In this document: positions 55,361 to 62,996 of the stretch, in pieces
Layout: each line of letters opens with the position of its first letter
Position numbering within the stretch: the first letter of the stretch is position 1
Assembly (NCBI GenBank): GCA_963663905.2
Contig: OY760657.1
Coordinates: 1,302,001 to 1,366,000, forward strand
Direction of reading: 5' to 3'
From: Saccharicrinis sp963663905
Lineage (GTDB): Bacteria; Bacteroidota; Bacteroidia; Bacteroidales; Marinilabiliaceae
DNA: 64,000 bases
The notes under the pieces: generated by a model
The model's input: only the letters and a program-made list of their open reading frames with translations
Told to the model about the DNA's origin: nothing
Database searches by the model: none
Translations under genes and position numbers: made by a program

Positions 55361-56166
55361 TACTGTATTTTATCTAAAGGAGATTCCAGGTTTTCAGGAT
55401 TTTGTAAATCATCTAGTTGCAAGTACATCATTGTTGTTCTGATGTCATCATGCCCCATTAGTTTTTGAATGGTAACAATGTTTACTTTCATGGCTAAAAG
55501 GTGAGAAGCGAAAGCATGTCTAAGAGAATGTGGTGTAAGATGTTTGGTAATCCCGGAACGCTCCAAAGTATATTGAAACCCCCATTTAATAGCTTCTTCA
55601 CTATAAGGCTTGCCTTTATATTTTCCGTTAAATAGGTATTCAATGGGTTTGTACTTTATAAGATATTGTTTTAATTCCGGAACCAAAGTTTTGGCAAGGA
55701 TGGTGTATCGATCCTTATTACCTTTGCTGTCTTTTATGAAGATGCGATGGTTTTTAAAATCGAGGTGTTCAATTTTGAGATTGATTACCTCGCTACGCCT
55801 TAATCCTGCAGAGTAAATGACTTTAAGCAGAAGCTTGTGTTTTTCGCTTTTTGCTGCATTAAAAAGTCGTAGTACTTCTCTTCCAGAAGGTATCACAGGT
55901 AAATATTTAGTGGCTTTAGGGTAAGGAATGTCTCCAATAATGTCAGTGCGCTTGTAAATGCTTTTGTACATATAACGCAAACCTTGAAGATAGTTTCGGA
56001 TGGTGGCACGACTTAATTTTTGTTTTTCCTTGAGGAATAATAGAAAATCATAAATATCCTGTTCATCAAGATCGTTCGGTAGCTTACCAGGAAAAAAGGA
56101 ACAAAGTAATGAAGTAGAACGCATGTAGTTGGCTATGGAACTATTAGAGAAGTGTTCAACTTCCAT
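55360..56166 (-). CDS. tyrosine recombinase partner of IS91 copy 1
   Basis: 268 residues: N-terminal SAM-like DNA-binding domain (about 1-85) and catalytic domain with Arg in SAGLRRSEVI, His-x-x-Arg in HSLRHAFASH, His in GHDDIRTT and catalytic Tyr in MMYLQL, all present. Ends LESPLDKIQ, the SPLD-type tail also seen in the remnant at 47.4 kb. Translationally coupled to the transposase. Its role in IS91-type elements is not established, and here it could act on the attC-like spacers (hypothesis). Confidence 0.92.
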   Translation of the reverse strand: MEVEHFSNSSIANYMRSTSLLCSFFPGKLPNDLDEQDIYDFLLFLKEKQKLSRATIRNYLQGLRYMYKSIYKRTDIIGDIPYPKATKYLPVIPSGREVLRLFNAAKSEKHKLLLKVIYSAGLRRSEVINLKIEHLDFKNHRIFIKDSKGNKDRYTILAKTLVPELKQYLIKYKPIEYLFNGKYKGKPYSEEAIKWGFQYTLERSGITKHLTPHSLRHAFASHLLAMKVNIVTIQKLMGHDDIRTTMMYLQLDDLQNPENLESPLDKIQ

Positions 56167-56320
56167 TCTTACATGCAGCGTGTGTAATAACTCTTTAACA
56201 CTCGTTGGTGTTACTGAATTTTTTTTTCATATTTAATATTTATTTAAAATGAGAATTGTAAACCAAAAGTACGGTTTTTAATGAACTAAGCTTCCTTCAT
56301 CTACCGACGAAGGAGGTTTA

Positions 56321-56499
56321 GTTCAACACTAAATATAAGCAATAGCGGTTTCTGTGGGTGTTTGAACGGTAGTAGTTCTAATCAGCCCCGCCAAATCTGC
56401 CGATTTGACTATTTAATTAAGGTTCAGCTTTGGCTACTTTGTAACTTGATACGAAACCGCTTTGAAGTCCGCTACTGCTCATATTATTAACGTTGGCAG
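56321..56499 (+). other. attC-like recombination spacer 5
   Basis: Opens GTTCAAC (exact RYYYAAC), inner stem ATAAGCAATAGCGG / CCGCTACTGCTCAT, a loop containing GCCAAATCTGCCGATTTGAC, ends AACG|TTGGCAG. Follows IS-type cassette 1. Confidence 0.75.
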
Positions 56500-56532
56500 T
56501 AATTTTGAATGAGCATCAGTAATCATAGATAG

Positions 56533-57444
56533 ATGATAAAAATATTTATTTTTTTTATATCGTTGTTCCTTTTTTCAAATCTGAACGCTCAGACTATCCA
56601 AGGACTTATTTTTGATGAGAATGATTCTATTTTTCCTGGCGTAACAGTTTTTGAAAATGGATTTGATACTAACATAGTATACTCCGATATAAATGGTAAA
56701 TATCAAATACTGCCTCATTCTGATACAGCAACTATAACATTTAGATTTCTTGGATACTATGATAAAGAGTTACGCATAGACACAATAACTGATTATTCGA
56801 TTGACATTAAATTGAGACCTGATATTACTTCGTACAAAGAAATATTTTATCTTGAGAGGAGTCCAAATACATTTGGATTAGGACTTTTGGGAACAGCACT
56901 TACGCCTTGGGGATTAATTATTGGACATCAACATTACATAATGAAGAATTATCCAAAATCCATATATTCCAGATTATATTTTGTATCTGATTTAATTGAC
57001 CAGTACGAAGGTTTTATTGAATTTTGTCCATATCAAATTTATACAGGTAATAAAGAAATCAGATTTGATTTTATGTTTAACTACTTTACCCAAAATAAAA
57101 GGGATAATTATTTCTCTGACTACATTTTAAATACTGATATTTTGAATCAATATATAAATGTCAAAGTTGGATATGGTTTAAGATACAAAAGTCAAAATGA
57201 ACTTAGTATTTTTCAATTTGGATTACGGAAAAATTTTCACGGATTTATGCCAAATAGATTTAATATTTTTGACCATGTAGAACTATCAATTAATTCGTAT
57301 TTAACAAAAGAGTCTACTGATTATAATGGACATGTTTGGTTTGAATTATTAAATAGCGGATTCTTTATTGGGATTGGTCACCAGAAATTCTATAATTTAA
57401 CTGAAATGAATTATGAGATTAGATATATATGGAGGTTTTATTAA
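56533..57444 (+). CDS. cassette-borne carboxypeptidase-regulatory-like / outer-membrane protein
   Basis: 303 residues with a signal peptide (1-19, NLNAQ). Residues 20-95 form a CarboxypepD_reg-like (CNA-B type) beta-sandwich (IQGLIFDENDSIFPGVTVFENG...DINGKYQI...FRFLGY) as found at the N-terminus of TonB-dependent receptors. The rest alternates aromatic beta strands and ends in FY, consistent with a small outer-membrane barrel. Sole gene of cassette 56493-57515, arms GTTGGCAGTAATTT / GTTGGCAGTAGTTT. Function unknown. Confidence 0.65.
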   Translation: MIKIFIFFISLFLFSNLNAQTIQGLIFDENDSIFPGVTVFENGFDTNIVYSDINGKYQILPHSDTATITFRFLGYYDKELRIDTITDYSIDIKLRPDITSYKEIFYLERSPNTFGLGLLGTALTPWGLIIGHQHYIMKNYPKSIYSRLYFVSDLIDQYEGFIEFCPYQIYTGNKEIRFDFMFNYFTQNKRDNYFSDYILNTDILNQYINVKVGYGLRYKSQNELSIFQFGLRKNFHGFMPNRFNIFDHVELSINSYLTKESTDYNGHVWFELLNSGFFIGIGHQKFYNLTEMNYEIRYIWRFY

Positions 57445-57454
57445 AAAACAAACT

Positions 57455-57521
57455 ACTGCCAACACTTAGCCTCTAATGTAGGGTTGCTTGCACACCCTAC
57501 ACATTGGAGGATTTGTTGAAC
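57455..57521 (+). other. attC-like recombination spacer 6
   Basis: 67 bp, the most integron-like in size: ACTGCCAAC, inner stem CCTCTAATGTAGGGT / ACCCTACACATTGGAGG with two extrahelical bases, ends TTTG|TTGAAC. The right element GTTGAAC fits GTTRRRY. Confidence 0.8.
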
Positions 57522-57526
57522 TAAAC

Positions 57527-57817
57527 AATATTCCAGCAACAATTTGGTAAAATGTTGTATATGTGTTATTTATACGTAGTGGTTTTAATCGTATTTTTTA
57601 AGCTTTGGTATTGGATTTTAGCAGTGATATTATAGCCATTTTCCTGAGTAATTATTGCATTAAAATAACTTATTGAATACATTATTGTTTTTTTACGAAT
57701 TTAATTAGGCTTTTACTGGTTTATGCACAATGTTTTTTACCAACCAAACATACTTTTCCCATTTACACGATAGAGGTGTATTATTTAATATTGATATATG
57801 GTTGTTGCCGAATAAAA
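57527..57817. other. ori-side non-coding end of IS element 2
   Basis: About 290 bp without a gene between the element's end and the transposase stop; begins AATATTCCAGCAACAATTTGG, which shares AATATTCCA with element 1. Otherwise featureless. Confidence 0.4.
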
Positions 57818-58942
57818 TCAGCAAACAGGAGGAGCTCTTTTTCTGGAATAAGATTTTATCAATTCCAGTTCACCACCACAATCTTTACAATGTATTAAAG
57901 AGCGTTTTCCAAATTTAAGTTCTACTACCTGCGCTCTTGAAAGCTTAATGGTATTGATTTTTACCATTAAGTCATTACGTAACAAGGCCAGGCATTTTGT
58001 TTTGTTTCTGGAGCCTAAAAATCCCAGGTGTCTGATACGTCTAAAATAAGGAGGAACGATATGTTCAATAAATCTTTTTAAGAATTCAACACCGGTAATA
58101 GTCTGCGTTACTGTTTTGTAGTTATCTTTTCTGTTGCACCATTTAAAAGTAACATGAGTATCAGTAACTTTTAAAATACGCGCATTGGAGATAGCTACCC
58201 GGTGTGAGTATCTACCCAAATATTCGACAATAGAAAGAGGCGATCCAAAGGCTTGTTTAGCATATACTACCCAAGGTTCCGGGATCAAATCTTGAGGTAC
58301 AAACTTATTGATTTTACCCTGTTGTTTAAGTTTACGCAGCTTTTTGGCAAAAATGGCACTAAACTTATCTGACATTTGTTTCACATCGAATAGAAAGTCA
58401 CCATTGCTTTTGGTTGTTTTCCATTTACCATTTTTATCAATACCCCCAGCAGGAATAATATAATGCACATGGGGATGATATTTAAGTTGCTGATCCCAGG
58501 TGTGCAGAATGGCAATGGCCCCAGGCTGTGCCCCAAGAAGCTTAGTGTCTTTGGCAAAATGACAAATAGTTTCCCATGATTTTTCAAACAAAAGGTTGTA
58601 CATGGTTTCTCTGTTAAACCGGAAGAGTTCCAATAGTAAATGCGGAACCGTAAACACCACATGATAATACTTAACCGGGAGCAGATCTTGTTTACGATCA
58701 TCAATCCAAAGTTCTTTATCGATCCCCTGACACCTTGGACAATGTCTGTTTCTGCAACTGTGCATCACATAATGCACCGAACCACAAGAAGAGCATGCCA
58801 AAACCGAACCTCCTAGTTCAGGAGTTCTGCAAGAAGCTAAAGCCTTAAGCACTTTAAGTTGGTTTTTGGTAAGTCCTCTTGTTTTTAATAATTGCGGTAG
58901 AAACCTACGAATGATATCTCCAATGGAGTTTTGATCATACAT
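57818..58942 (-). CDS. IS91-family HUH transposase (copy 2)
   Basis: 374 residues from the ATG at complement 58942 (MYDQNSIGDIIRRFLPQLL); a longer frame to 58996 overlaps the recombinase by 62 bp and adds a non-homologous start. Zinc cluster C-x2-C...SCRNRHCPRC, HUH motif in YHPHVHYIIPAGG and two-tyrosine YLGRYSHRVAIS are intact. The start overlaps the recombinase stop by 8 bp, similar to copy 1. Ends ELIKSYSRKRAPPVC after a CKDCGGEL zinc-type pair. Confidence 0.94.
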   Translation of the reverse strand: MYDQNSIGDIIRRFLPQLLKTRGLTKNQLKVLKALASCRTPELGGSVLACSSCGSVHYVMHSCRNRHCPRCQGIDKELWIDDRKQDLLPVKYYHVVFTVPHLLLELFRFNRETMYNLLFEKSWETICHFAKDTKLLGAQPGAIAILHTWDQQLKYHPHVHYIIPAGGIDKNGKWKTTKSNGDFLFDVKQMSDKFSAIFAKKLRKLKQQGKINKFVPQDLIPEPWVVYAKQAFGSPLSIVEYLGRYSHRVAISNARILKVTDTHVTFKWCNRKDNYKTVTQTITGVEFLKRFIEHIVPPYFRRIRHLGFLGSRNKTKCLALLRNDLMVKINTIKLSRAQVVELKFGKRSLIHCKDCGGELELIKSYSRKRAPPVC

Positions 58943-59822
58943 TGGGATACATTTTTGATAAGGGACTAAAACCAGCATTAGGCGCAGATTGAGCAATATG
59001 CAGATACATCATCGTAGTTCGAATTTCAGCATGGCCCATCTGATTTTTAACACTGACAATATCCAGTCCCATTTCTAACAGATGGGTGGCATAACTATGT
59101 CGGAGTGTATGTATACAAACGGGTTTATTGATACCTGCTTTTTTAACAGCAGCTCTAAAAGCATGTCTTACGCCTGTTTGGCTTAGTTGCTGCCCCCTGA
59201 TTTTACCATTAAACACCCATGTTTGAGGACAGACGGTTTGAAAATATTTGTGAAAGCCCCGAATGGTAAGAGAAGACATTGGAACATAGCGATCTTTTTT
59301 GTGTTTTGATTGTCGAATGTGTATTTGTTTACGGTCAAAATCCAGATCAACAATCTTAAGATTGATAACTTCAGAAATACGAAGTCCACAGTCATATATG
59401 ACTGCAAATAAGACTTTGTGTTTTAAAAGTTTAGGTGTATTTAATAAAGTTTTAATTTCCTTTTGTGATAAAACAACAGGTAATGCCTTACTGCTTTTAA
59501 TAGAAGGAAGAGCCAGATAAAGTTCTTTGTTTTTGAACATGGTAAACATGGTTCTTAAACCATAAACCAGATGTTTAAAAGAGCTTTTGCTTGGCTTTTC
59601 ATTGAGTTGAAGTTCGAATAAATACTCTTCCATTTGGTCAATGGATAGCTCCAGAGGAGAACTGTTAAAATGCAGTACCATTTTAGAAATCTGCATCAGA
59701 TAATTACGGGTGCAGGATTCAGACTTTCCTGCAATGGTGTATTTACGCAAAAATTGTTCGCTGATTAATTTAAACTCAGGCACAGCTTTAACAGCTTGCT
59801 GTAGGTAAGATTCTCTACTCAT
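58935..59822 (-). CDS. tyrosine recombinase partner of IS91 copy 2
   Basis: 295 residues. SAM-like N-terminal domain (about 25-110) and complete catalytic set: Arg in DCGLRISEVI, Lys in the beta hairpin KHKKDRY, His-x-x-Arg in HTLRHSYATH, His in GHAEIRTT, Tyr in MMYLHI. It ends GFSPLSKMYPNV. Compared with copy 1 it has an extra ~25 N-terminal residues. Same gene order and overlap as in copy 1, showing the pairing is a stable feature of this element family. Confidence 0.92.
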   Translation of the reverse strand: MSRESYLQQAVKAVPEFKLISEQFLRKYTIAGKSESCTRNYLMQISKMVLHFNSSPLELSIDQMEEYLFELQLNEKPSKSSFKHLVYGLRTMFTMFKNKELYLALPSIKSSKALPVVLSQKEIKTLLNTPKLLKHKVLFAVIYDCGLRISEVINLKIVDLDFDRKQIHIRQSKHKKDRYVPMSSLTIRGFHKYFQTVCPQTWVFNGKIRGQQLSQTGVRHAFRAAVKKAGINKPVCIHTLRHSYATHLLEMGLDIVSVKNQMGHAEIRTTMMYLHIAQSAPNAGFSPLSKMYPNV

Positions 59823-59913
59823 TATATTTATGTTTAAAATTAATAATGGTAGAAGATGTAATTATCTTACGATTTTTGTTAGTTTTAGCCTAAGCTCCCG
59901 CTCTGCGGGTTTA

Positions 59914-60043
59914 GTTCAACATGCAATATACAAAATTGGGGTTTCATGGGTTAATCAAAGGTTGTGGCCCGCATCAAGTGCCGTGTATCTTGATAGGAAA
60001 TCGCTCCGTAATCCCCAACATTGCATATTGCCGCCGTTGGCGG
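59914..60043 (+). other. attC-like recombination spacer 7
   Basis: GTTCAAC, inner stem ATGCAATATACAAAATTGGGG / CCCCAACATTGCATAT, ends GCCG|TTGGCGG. Shares a GGTTTC..TGGGT...TTGATA.GAAA layout with spacer 5, the other IS-associated site. Confidence 0.75.
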
Positions 60044-60058
60044 TAATTCAAAAAGAGC

Positions 60059-60808
60059 ATGAGTGCAAAAATTAAACATATTATAATCTACATTTTGATA
60101 CTTGGATTTGGTATCTTGATTGGTTGGTGGTTAAATGAGTTATACCGATTTGCAGATGCAATGAGAAATGACATTGTTAGACCATTTAATCCTGACACAT
60201 TAGTAGTTAATATTGATTCAATTAAGCAAAAAGAGAAATTAGTTATTTTAGATTCATTAAATGAAAAAACGAATTCCAAACATCAAGAATTATCAGGTGA
60301 CAATAGTGATAAACGGCTTGATTTAGATTTATTACAAAATGATTCTCAAAACCAATATTTACTGACACTAAAGGATAATGAGATTCAAATCTGTTATGGG
60401 TGGCAATTTGATGTTCATGTGCAAGATTATAAGCTGTTTACAAAACGGATTGAAGAATACAACGACGAATATGGAAATCATAAAGTAGATGTTTATGTAT
60501 ATCACGATTCGTTTTTAAAAGAATATTTTAACAACCATCCAGAGGTCAATCGTCTTGATTTGGTATGCGGTAAAATCTTGACAAATGAGATAAAACTTAC
60601 TCAAGGTATTCAGATAGGTATGGATAAGTCAAAGATTCTTGAGAAAATATTCAAACCATCTGACAAATTTGATACGGTATCTCGATTGACTATATACGAG
60701 GATGAAAGAGGGGAATCCTGGGTTACATTGGATTTTAAGGACAATAAATTGGTTGGAGTATTGTTTGATTCTGATTATGACTGGATTGATAAAGGATTGA
60801 AAAAATGA
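60059..60808 (+). CDS. cassette-borne membrane-anchored hypothetical protein
   Basis: 249 residues. One N-terminal membrane helix (about 7-27, IIIYILILGFGILIGWWL), an Asp/Lys-rich linker (35-85) and a soluble C-terminal domain with GIQIGMDKSKILEKIF and WVTLDFKDNKLVGVLFDSDYDW, which resembles SmpA/OmlA-type folds by pattern only. Sole gene of cassette 60037-60997, arms GTTGGCGGTA matching over 10 bp before a one-base offset. Function unknown. Confidence 0.65.
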   Translation: MSAKIKHIIIYILILGFGILIGWWLNELYRFADAMRNDIVRPFNPDTLVVNIDSIKQKEKLVILDSLNEKTNSKHQELSGDNSDKRLDLDLLQNDSQNQYLLTLKDNEIQICYGWQFDVHVQDYKLFTKRIEEYNDEYGNHKVDVYVYHDSFLKEYFNNHPEVNRLDLVCGKILTNEIKLTQGIQIGMDKSKILEKIFKPSDKFDTVSRLTIYEDERGESWVTLDFKDNKLVGVLFDSDYDWIDKGLKK

Positions 60809-60812
60809 ACAT

Positions 60813-61003
60813 ACCGCCAACACGGTATATAAAATATAAGGAATACAGTGAGTTACGGAACTTTAGTTCATTTAATCAAGCCCGCCAAATCTGCGATTTG
60901 ACGAGTTGATTTTTCAGTTGCCAAATCGCAGATTTGGCTAATTAACAAATTGACACGATATTGTTTCAAAGTTCCTTACATTTCATATACCCATTCGTTA
61001 TCA
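60813..61003 (+). other. attC-like recombination spacer 8
   Basis: ACCGCCAAC, inner stem GGTATATAAAATATAAGGAA / TTCCTTACATTTCATATACC with two mismatches, ends TTCG|TTATCA. The loop holds a perfect 16-bp hairpin CCAAATCTGCGATTTG / CAAATCGCAGATTTGG (60885-60937). Confidence 0.75.
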
Positions 61004-61620
61004 CCCAACCTTAAATACTTAGAACTTTATTTGGGAGAATTTTTGAGATTGTAAATTGTTGAATCAATTTGCGCCACGCACGCCAACGCACGGCAAAAAA
61101 TAATAAGTTGAGTTGGTTCTCAGGGATTTTAGGTTTAGTTATTGGTTTTGGGGTTTTTGAATATTCTCAGAGATGTCAGGTTTTAAATCTTAAGCGTTTT
61201 ATAGTGGTTAGGATTAGCTAAGTTGTTTTGTTATTCTGGTCAGTTGTTTTTTTTGCATGTAGCAAAAGGTTTGGAGGTTTACGTTCTATTTAGCCGCCAT
61301 CTTCCTGTCTCTCGAACGCAAATCTCGGTAAAGGTTTGGAATTTTAAACTCTTGTAGGAGGGTAAGGTGGAGTTCGCTCAAAAATTGGTCGTGTTGGTTT
61401 TGTAGCTGTATTTAGGAGCGTTTGTGATGCTTAAAGTTGTTGCTTTACTAAAGTTTATAGGTTTAGTTGGTTCACTGGGACAACAAAAAGGCAGGGTGTA
61501 ACAAAGTAAAAAAGCCATGTGTAAATTCCGTTATTTGAAATTTAGAATTTAATATATAAGTTTGGTGAGGCTAAATTGGTGTAGTTGCAATTTGAGTACA
61601 CACGTCTCTTTTACCGAACG
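60998..61620 (+). repeat. gene-free repeat cassette, copy D
   Basis: 623 bp, slightly shorter in the middle than the others, with B-type right end. Directly abutting copy E with only the G|TT junction between them. Confidence 0.9.
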
Positions 61621-62264
61621 TTATCACCCAACCTTAAATACTTAAAACTTTATTTGGGAGAATTTTTGAGATTGTAAGTTGTTGAATCAATTTGCGCCAC
61701 GCACGCCAACTCACGGCAGAAATAAATAAGTTGAGTTGGTTCTCAGGAACTTTAGGTTGAGTTCATGGTTTTGGGTTTTTTGAATATTTTCAGGGATGTC
61801 AGGTTTTAAATCTTAAGCGTTTTTAAGTGGTTAGGATTAGCTAAGTTGTTTTGTTATTCTGGTCAGTTGCTTTTTTGCATGTAGCAAAAAGTTTGGAGGG
61901 TTACGTTCTATTTAGCAGCCATCTTCCTGTCTCTCGAACGCAAATTTGGGCAAAGGTTTGGAAGTTTAATCTCTTGTATGAGGTTAAGGTGAAGTTCGCT
62001 CAAAAATTGTTCGTGTTGGTTTTGTAGCTGTATTTTGTCACATTTTTTTGTTTGTTGTAATTTGGAGATGTAGTTGTTTGTACTTGTTTTATAAAAGTTT
62101 AGGGAGTTGGTTGGTTCTTTTGTATAACAAAAAGGCAGGGTGTAACAAAGTAAAAAAGCCATGTGTGAATTCCGTTATTTGAAATTTAATATTTAATATA
62201 TAAGTTTGGTGAGGCTAAATAGACTAAGCAGTACTATAGGTACACACGTCTTTTTTACCAAACG
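61621..62264 (+). repeat. gene-free repeat cassette, copy E
   Basis: 644 bp, no difference from copy A seen by eye. Tandem with copy D. Precedes the small membrane-protein cassette. Confidence 0.9.
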
Positions 62265-62310
62265 TTGTGCCGCATACCAACTAAACCAATACTAAATTGA
62301 CATAATAAAT

Positions 62311-62577
62311 ATGAATACAATTCTTCCAATCTTACTATTCTCCTATTTTGTGTTGTTCATTTTGAGGAGCTCAATTATTAGGACCTTAAAAAAGTCAAAG
62401 TTGATATCGAAAAGTAATATTGACAATCCAATAATTTTGATAAAAAAAGAAAAAGATAAGCACAATGACAGCGAGACCAAATTGATTAACAAATATAATT
62501 TAATCATCTTATTATTATGGACTCAGACGATTTTTGTGATAGTGTTAGTAATATATGACAACTTAAAAAGATTATAG
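62311..62577 (+). CDS. cassette-borne small membrane protein
   Basis: 88 residues with hydrophobic segments at about 1-20 and 66-84 and a Lys/Asp-rich middle; no family recognised. Only visible gene of cassette 62265-62939, whose arms GTTGTGCCGCATAC / GTTGTGCCGTCGTAC match apart from one extra base and the usual A/G difference. About 170 bp of non-coding sequence follow before the spacer, so the original gene may have been longer. Confidence 0.5.
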   Translation: MNTILPILLFSYFVLFILRSSIIRTLKKSKLISKSNIDNPIILIKKEKDKHNDSETKLINKYNLIILLLWTQTIFVIVLVIYDNLKRL

Positions 62578-62749
62578 GAATACATGATAATTCAGAATAA
62601 ACTCTGGGGCAATGAAAACATAAATAGAAATATTTTGCGGAAGATTCAAAGCAATTATATAATCAGAAAGGATTGGTGTATTGAATTAGTTATGATTGAG
62701 ATAAGAGGTTTTTAATTGAATCAAGCAGTTTAGAAATAATAAAGTACGA

Positions 62750-62946
62750 CGGCACAACAATAAATAAAGGGCATGGGCTGGTAGTATAAATTTGTAAATT
62801 CTGCTCTTTTAATAAGTTCGCCGAAGCTTTTGCTTCGGCTAGTGAAAAGAATAAATTTATAACCAAAACAAAAGCTTCGGCTAGGTGGGGCTTCGGAAGT
62901 TCGTTTTTAAAATTAGCCCACGGCCCCTTATTCAAACCGTTGTGTG
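62750..62946 (+). other. attC-like recombination spacer 9
   Basis: CGGCACAAC, inner stem AATAAAGGGCATGGGCT / AGCCCACGGCCCCTTATT, ends ACCG|TTGTGTG. The loop has GCCGAAGC/GCTTCGGC hairpins, part of them duplicated (AAGCTTCGGCTAG). Confidence 0.7.
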
Positions 62947-62996
62947 CAAGCAAAATAGAGTGTTGGGAGTTCAATAATCTAGTGATAGAATAATTT

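Larger units (their letters stand above)
54065..56327 (-). mobile_element. IS91-family element 1 with tyrosine recombinase
   Basis: Carries a HUH transposase and a tyrosine recombinase, both on the minus strand with a 1-bp overlap. The ori-side end (54065, TAAACAATATTCC) lies next to a TCTAAACAAT/ATTGTTTAGA hairpin. The other end reads GTTTAGTTCAAC. The same two ends occur in element 2, so they mark the unit borders. Confidence 0.85.
57515..59920 (-). mobile_element. IS91-family element 2 with tyrosine recombinase
   Basis: Bounded by perfect 12-bp inverted ends GTTGAACTAAAC (57515-57526) and GTTTAGTTCAAC (59909-59920). Encodes the same pair as element 1 but clearly diverged, so the two did not arise by recent duplication. 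Occupies a complete cassette slot (57516-60036). Confidence 0.85.

Noticed and set aside
55360..56166. Calling this recombinase an integron integrase (IntI)
   Set aside because: I could not see the extra IntI-specific insertion near the HxxR region. Gene order with a HUH transposase fits an IS91-type module; only functional data could raise it.
47966..62264. CRISPR array suggested by regularly recurring repeats
   Set aside because: Repeats are about 645 bp, gaps hold genes, and no cas genes or short spacers exist.
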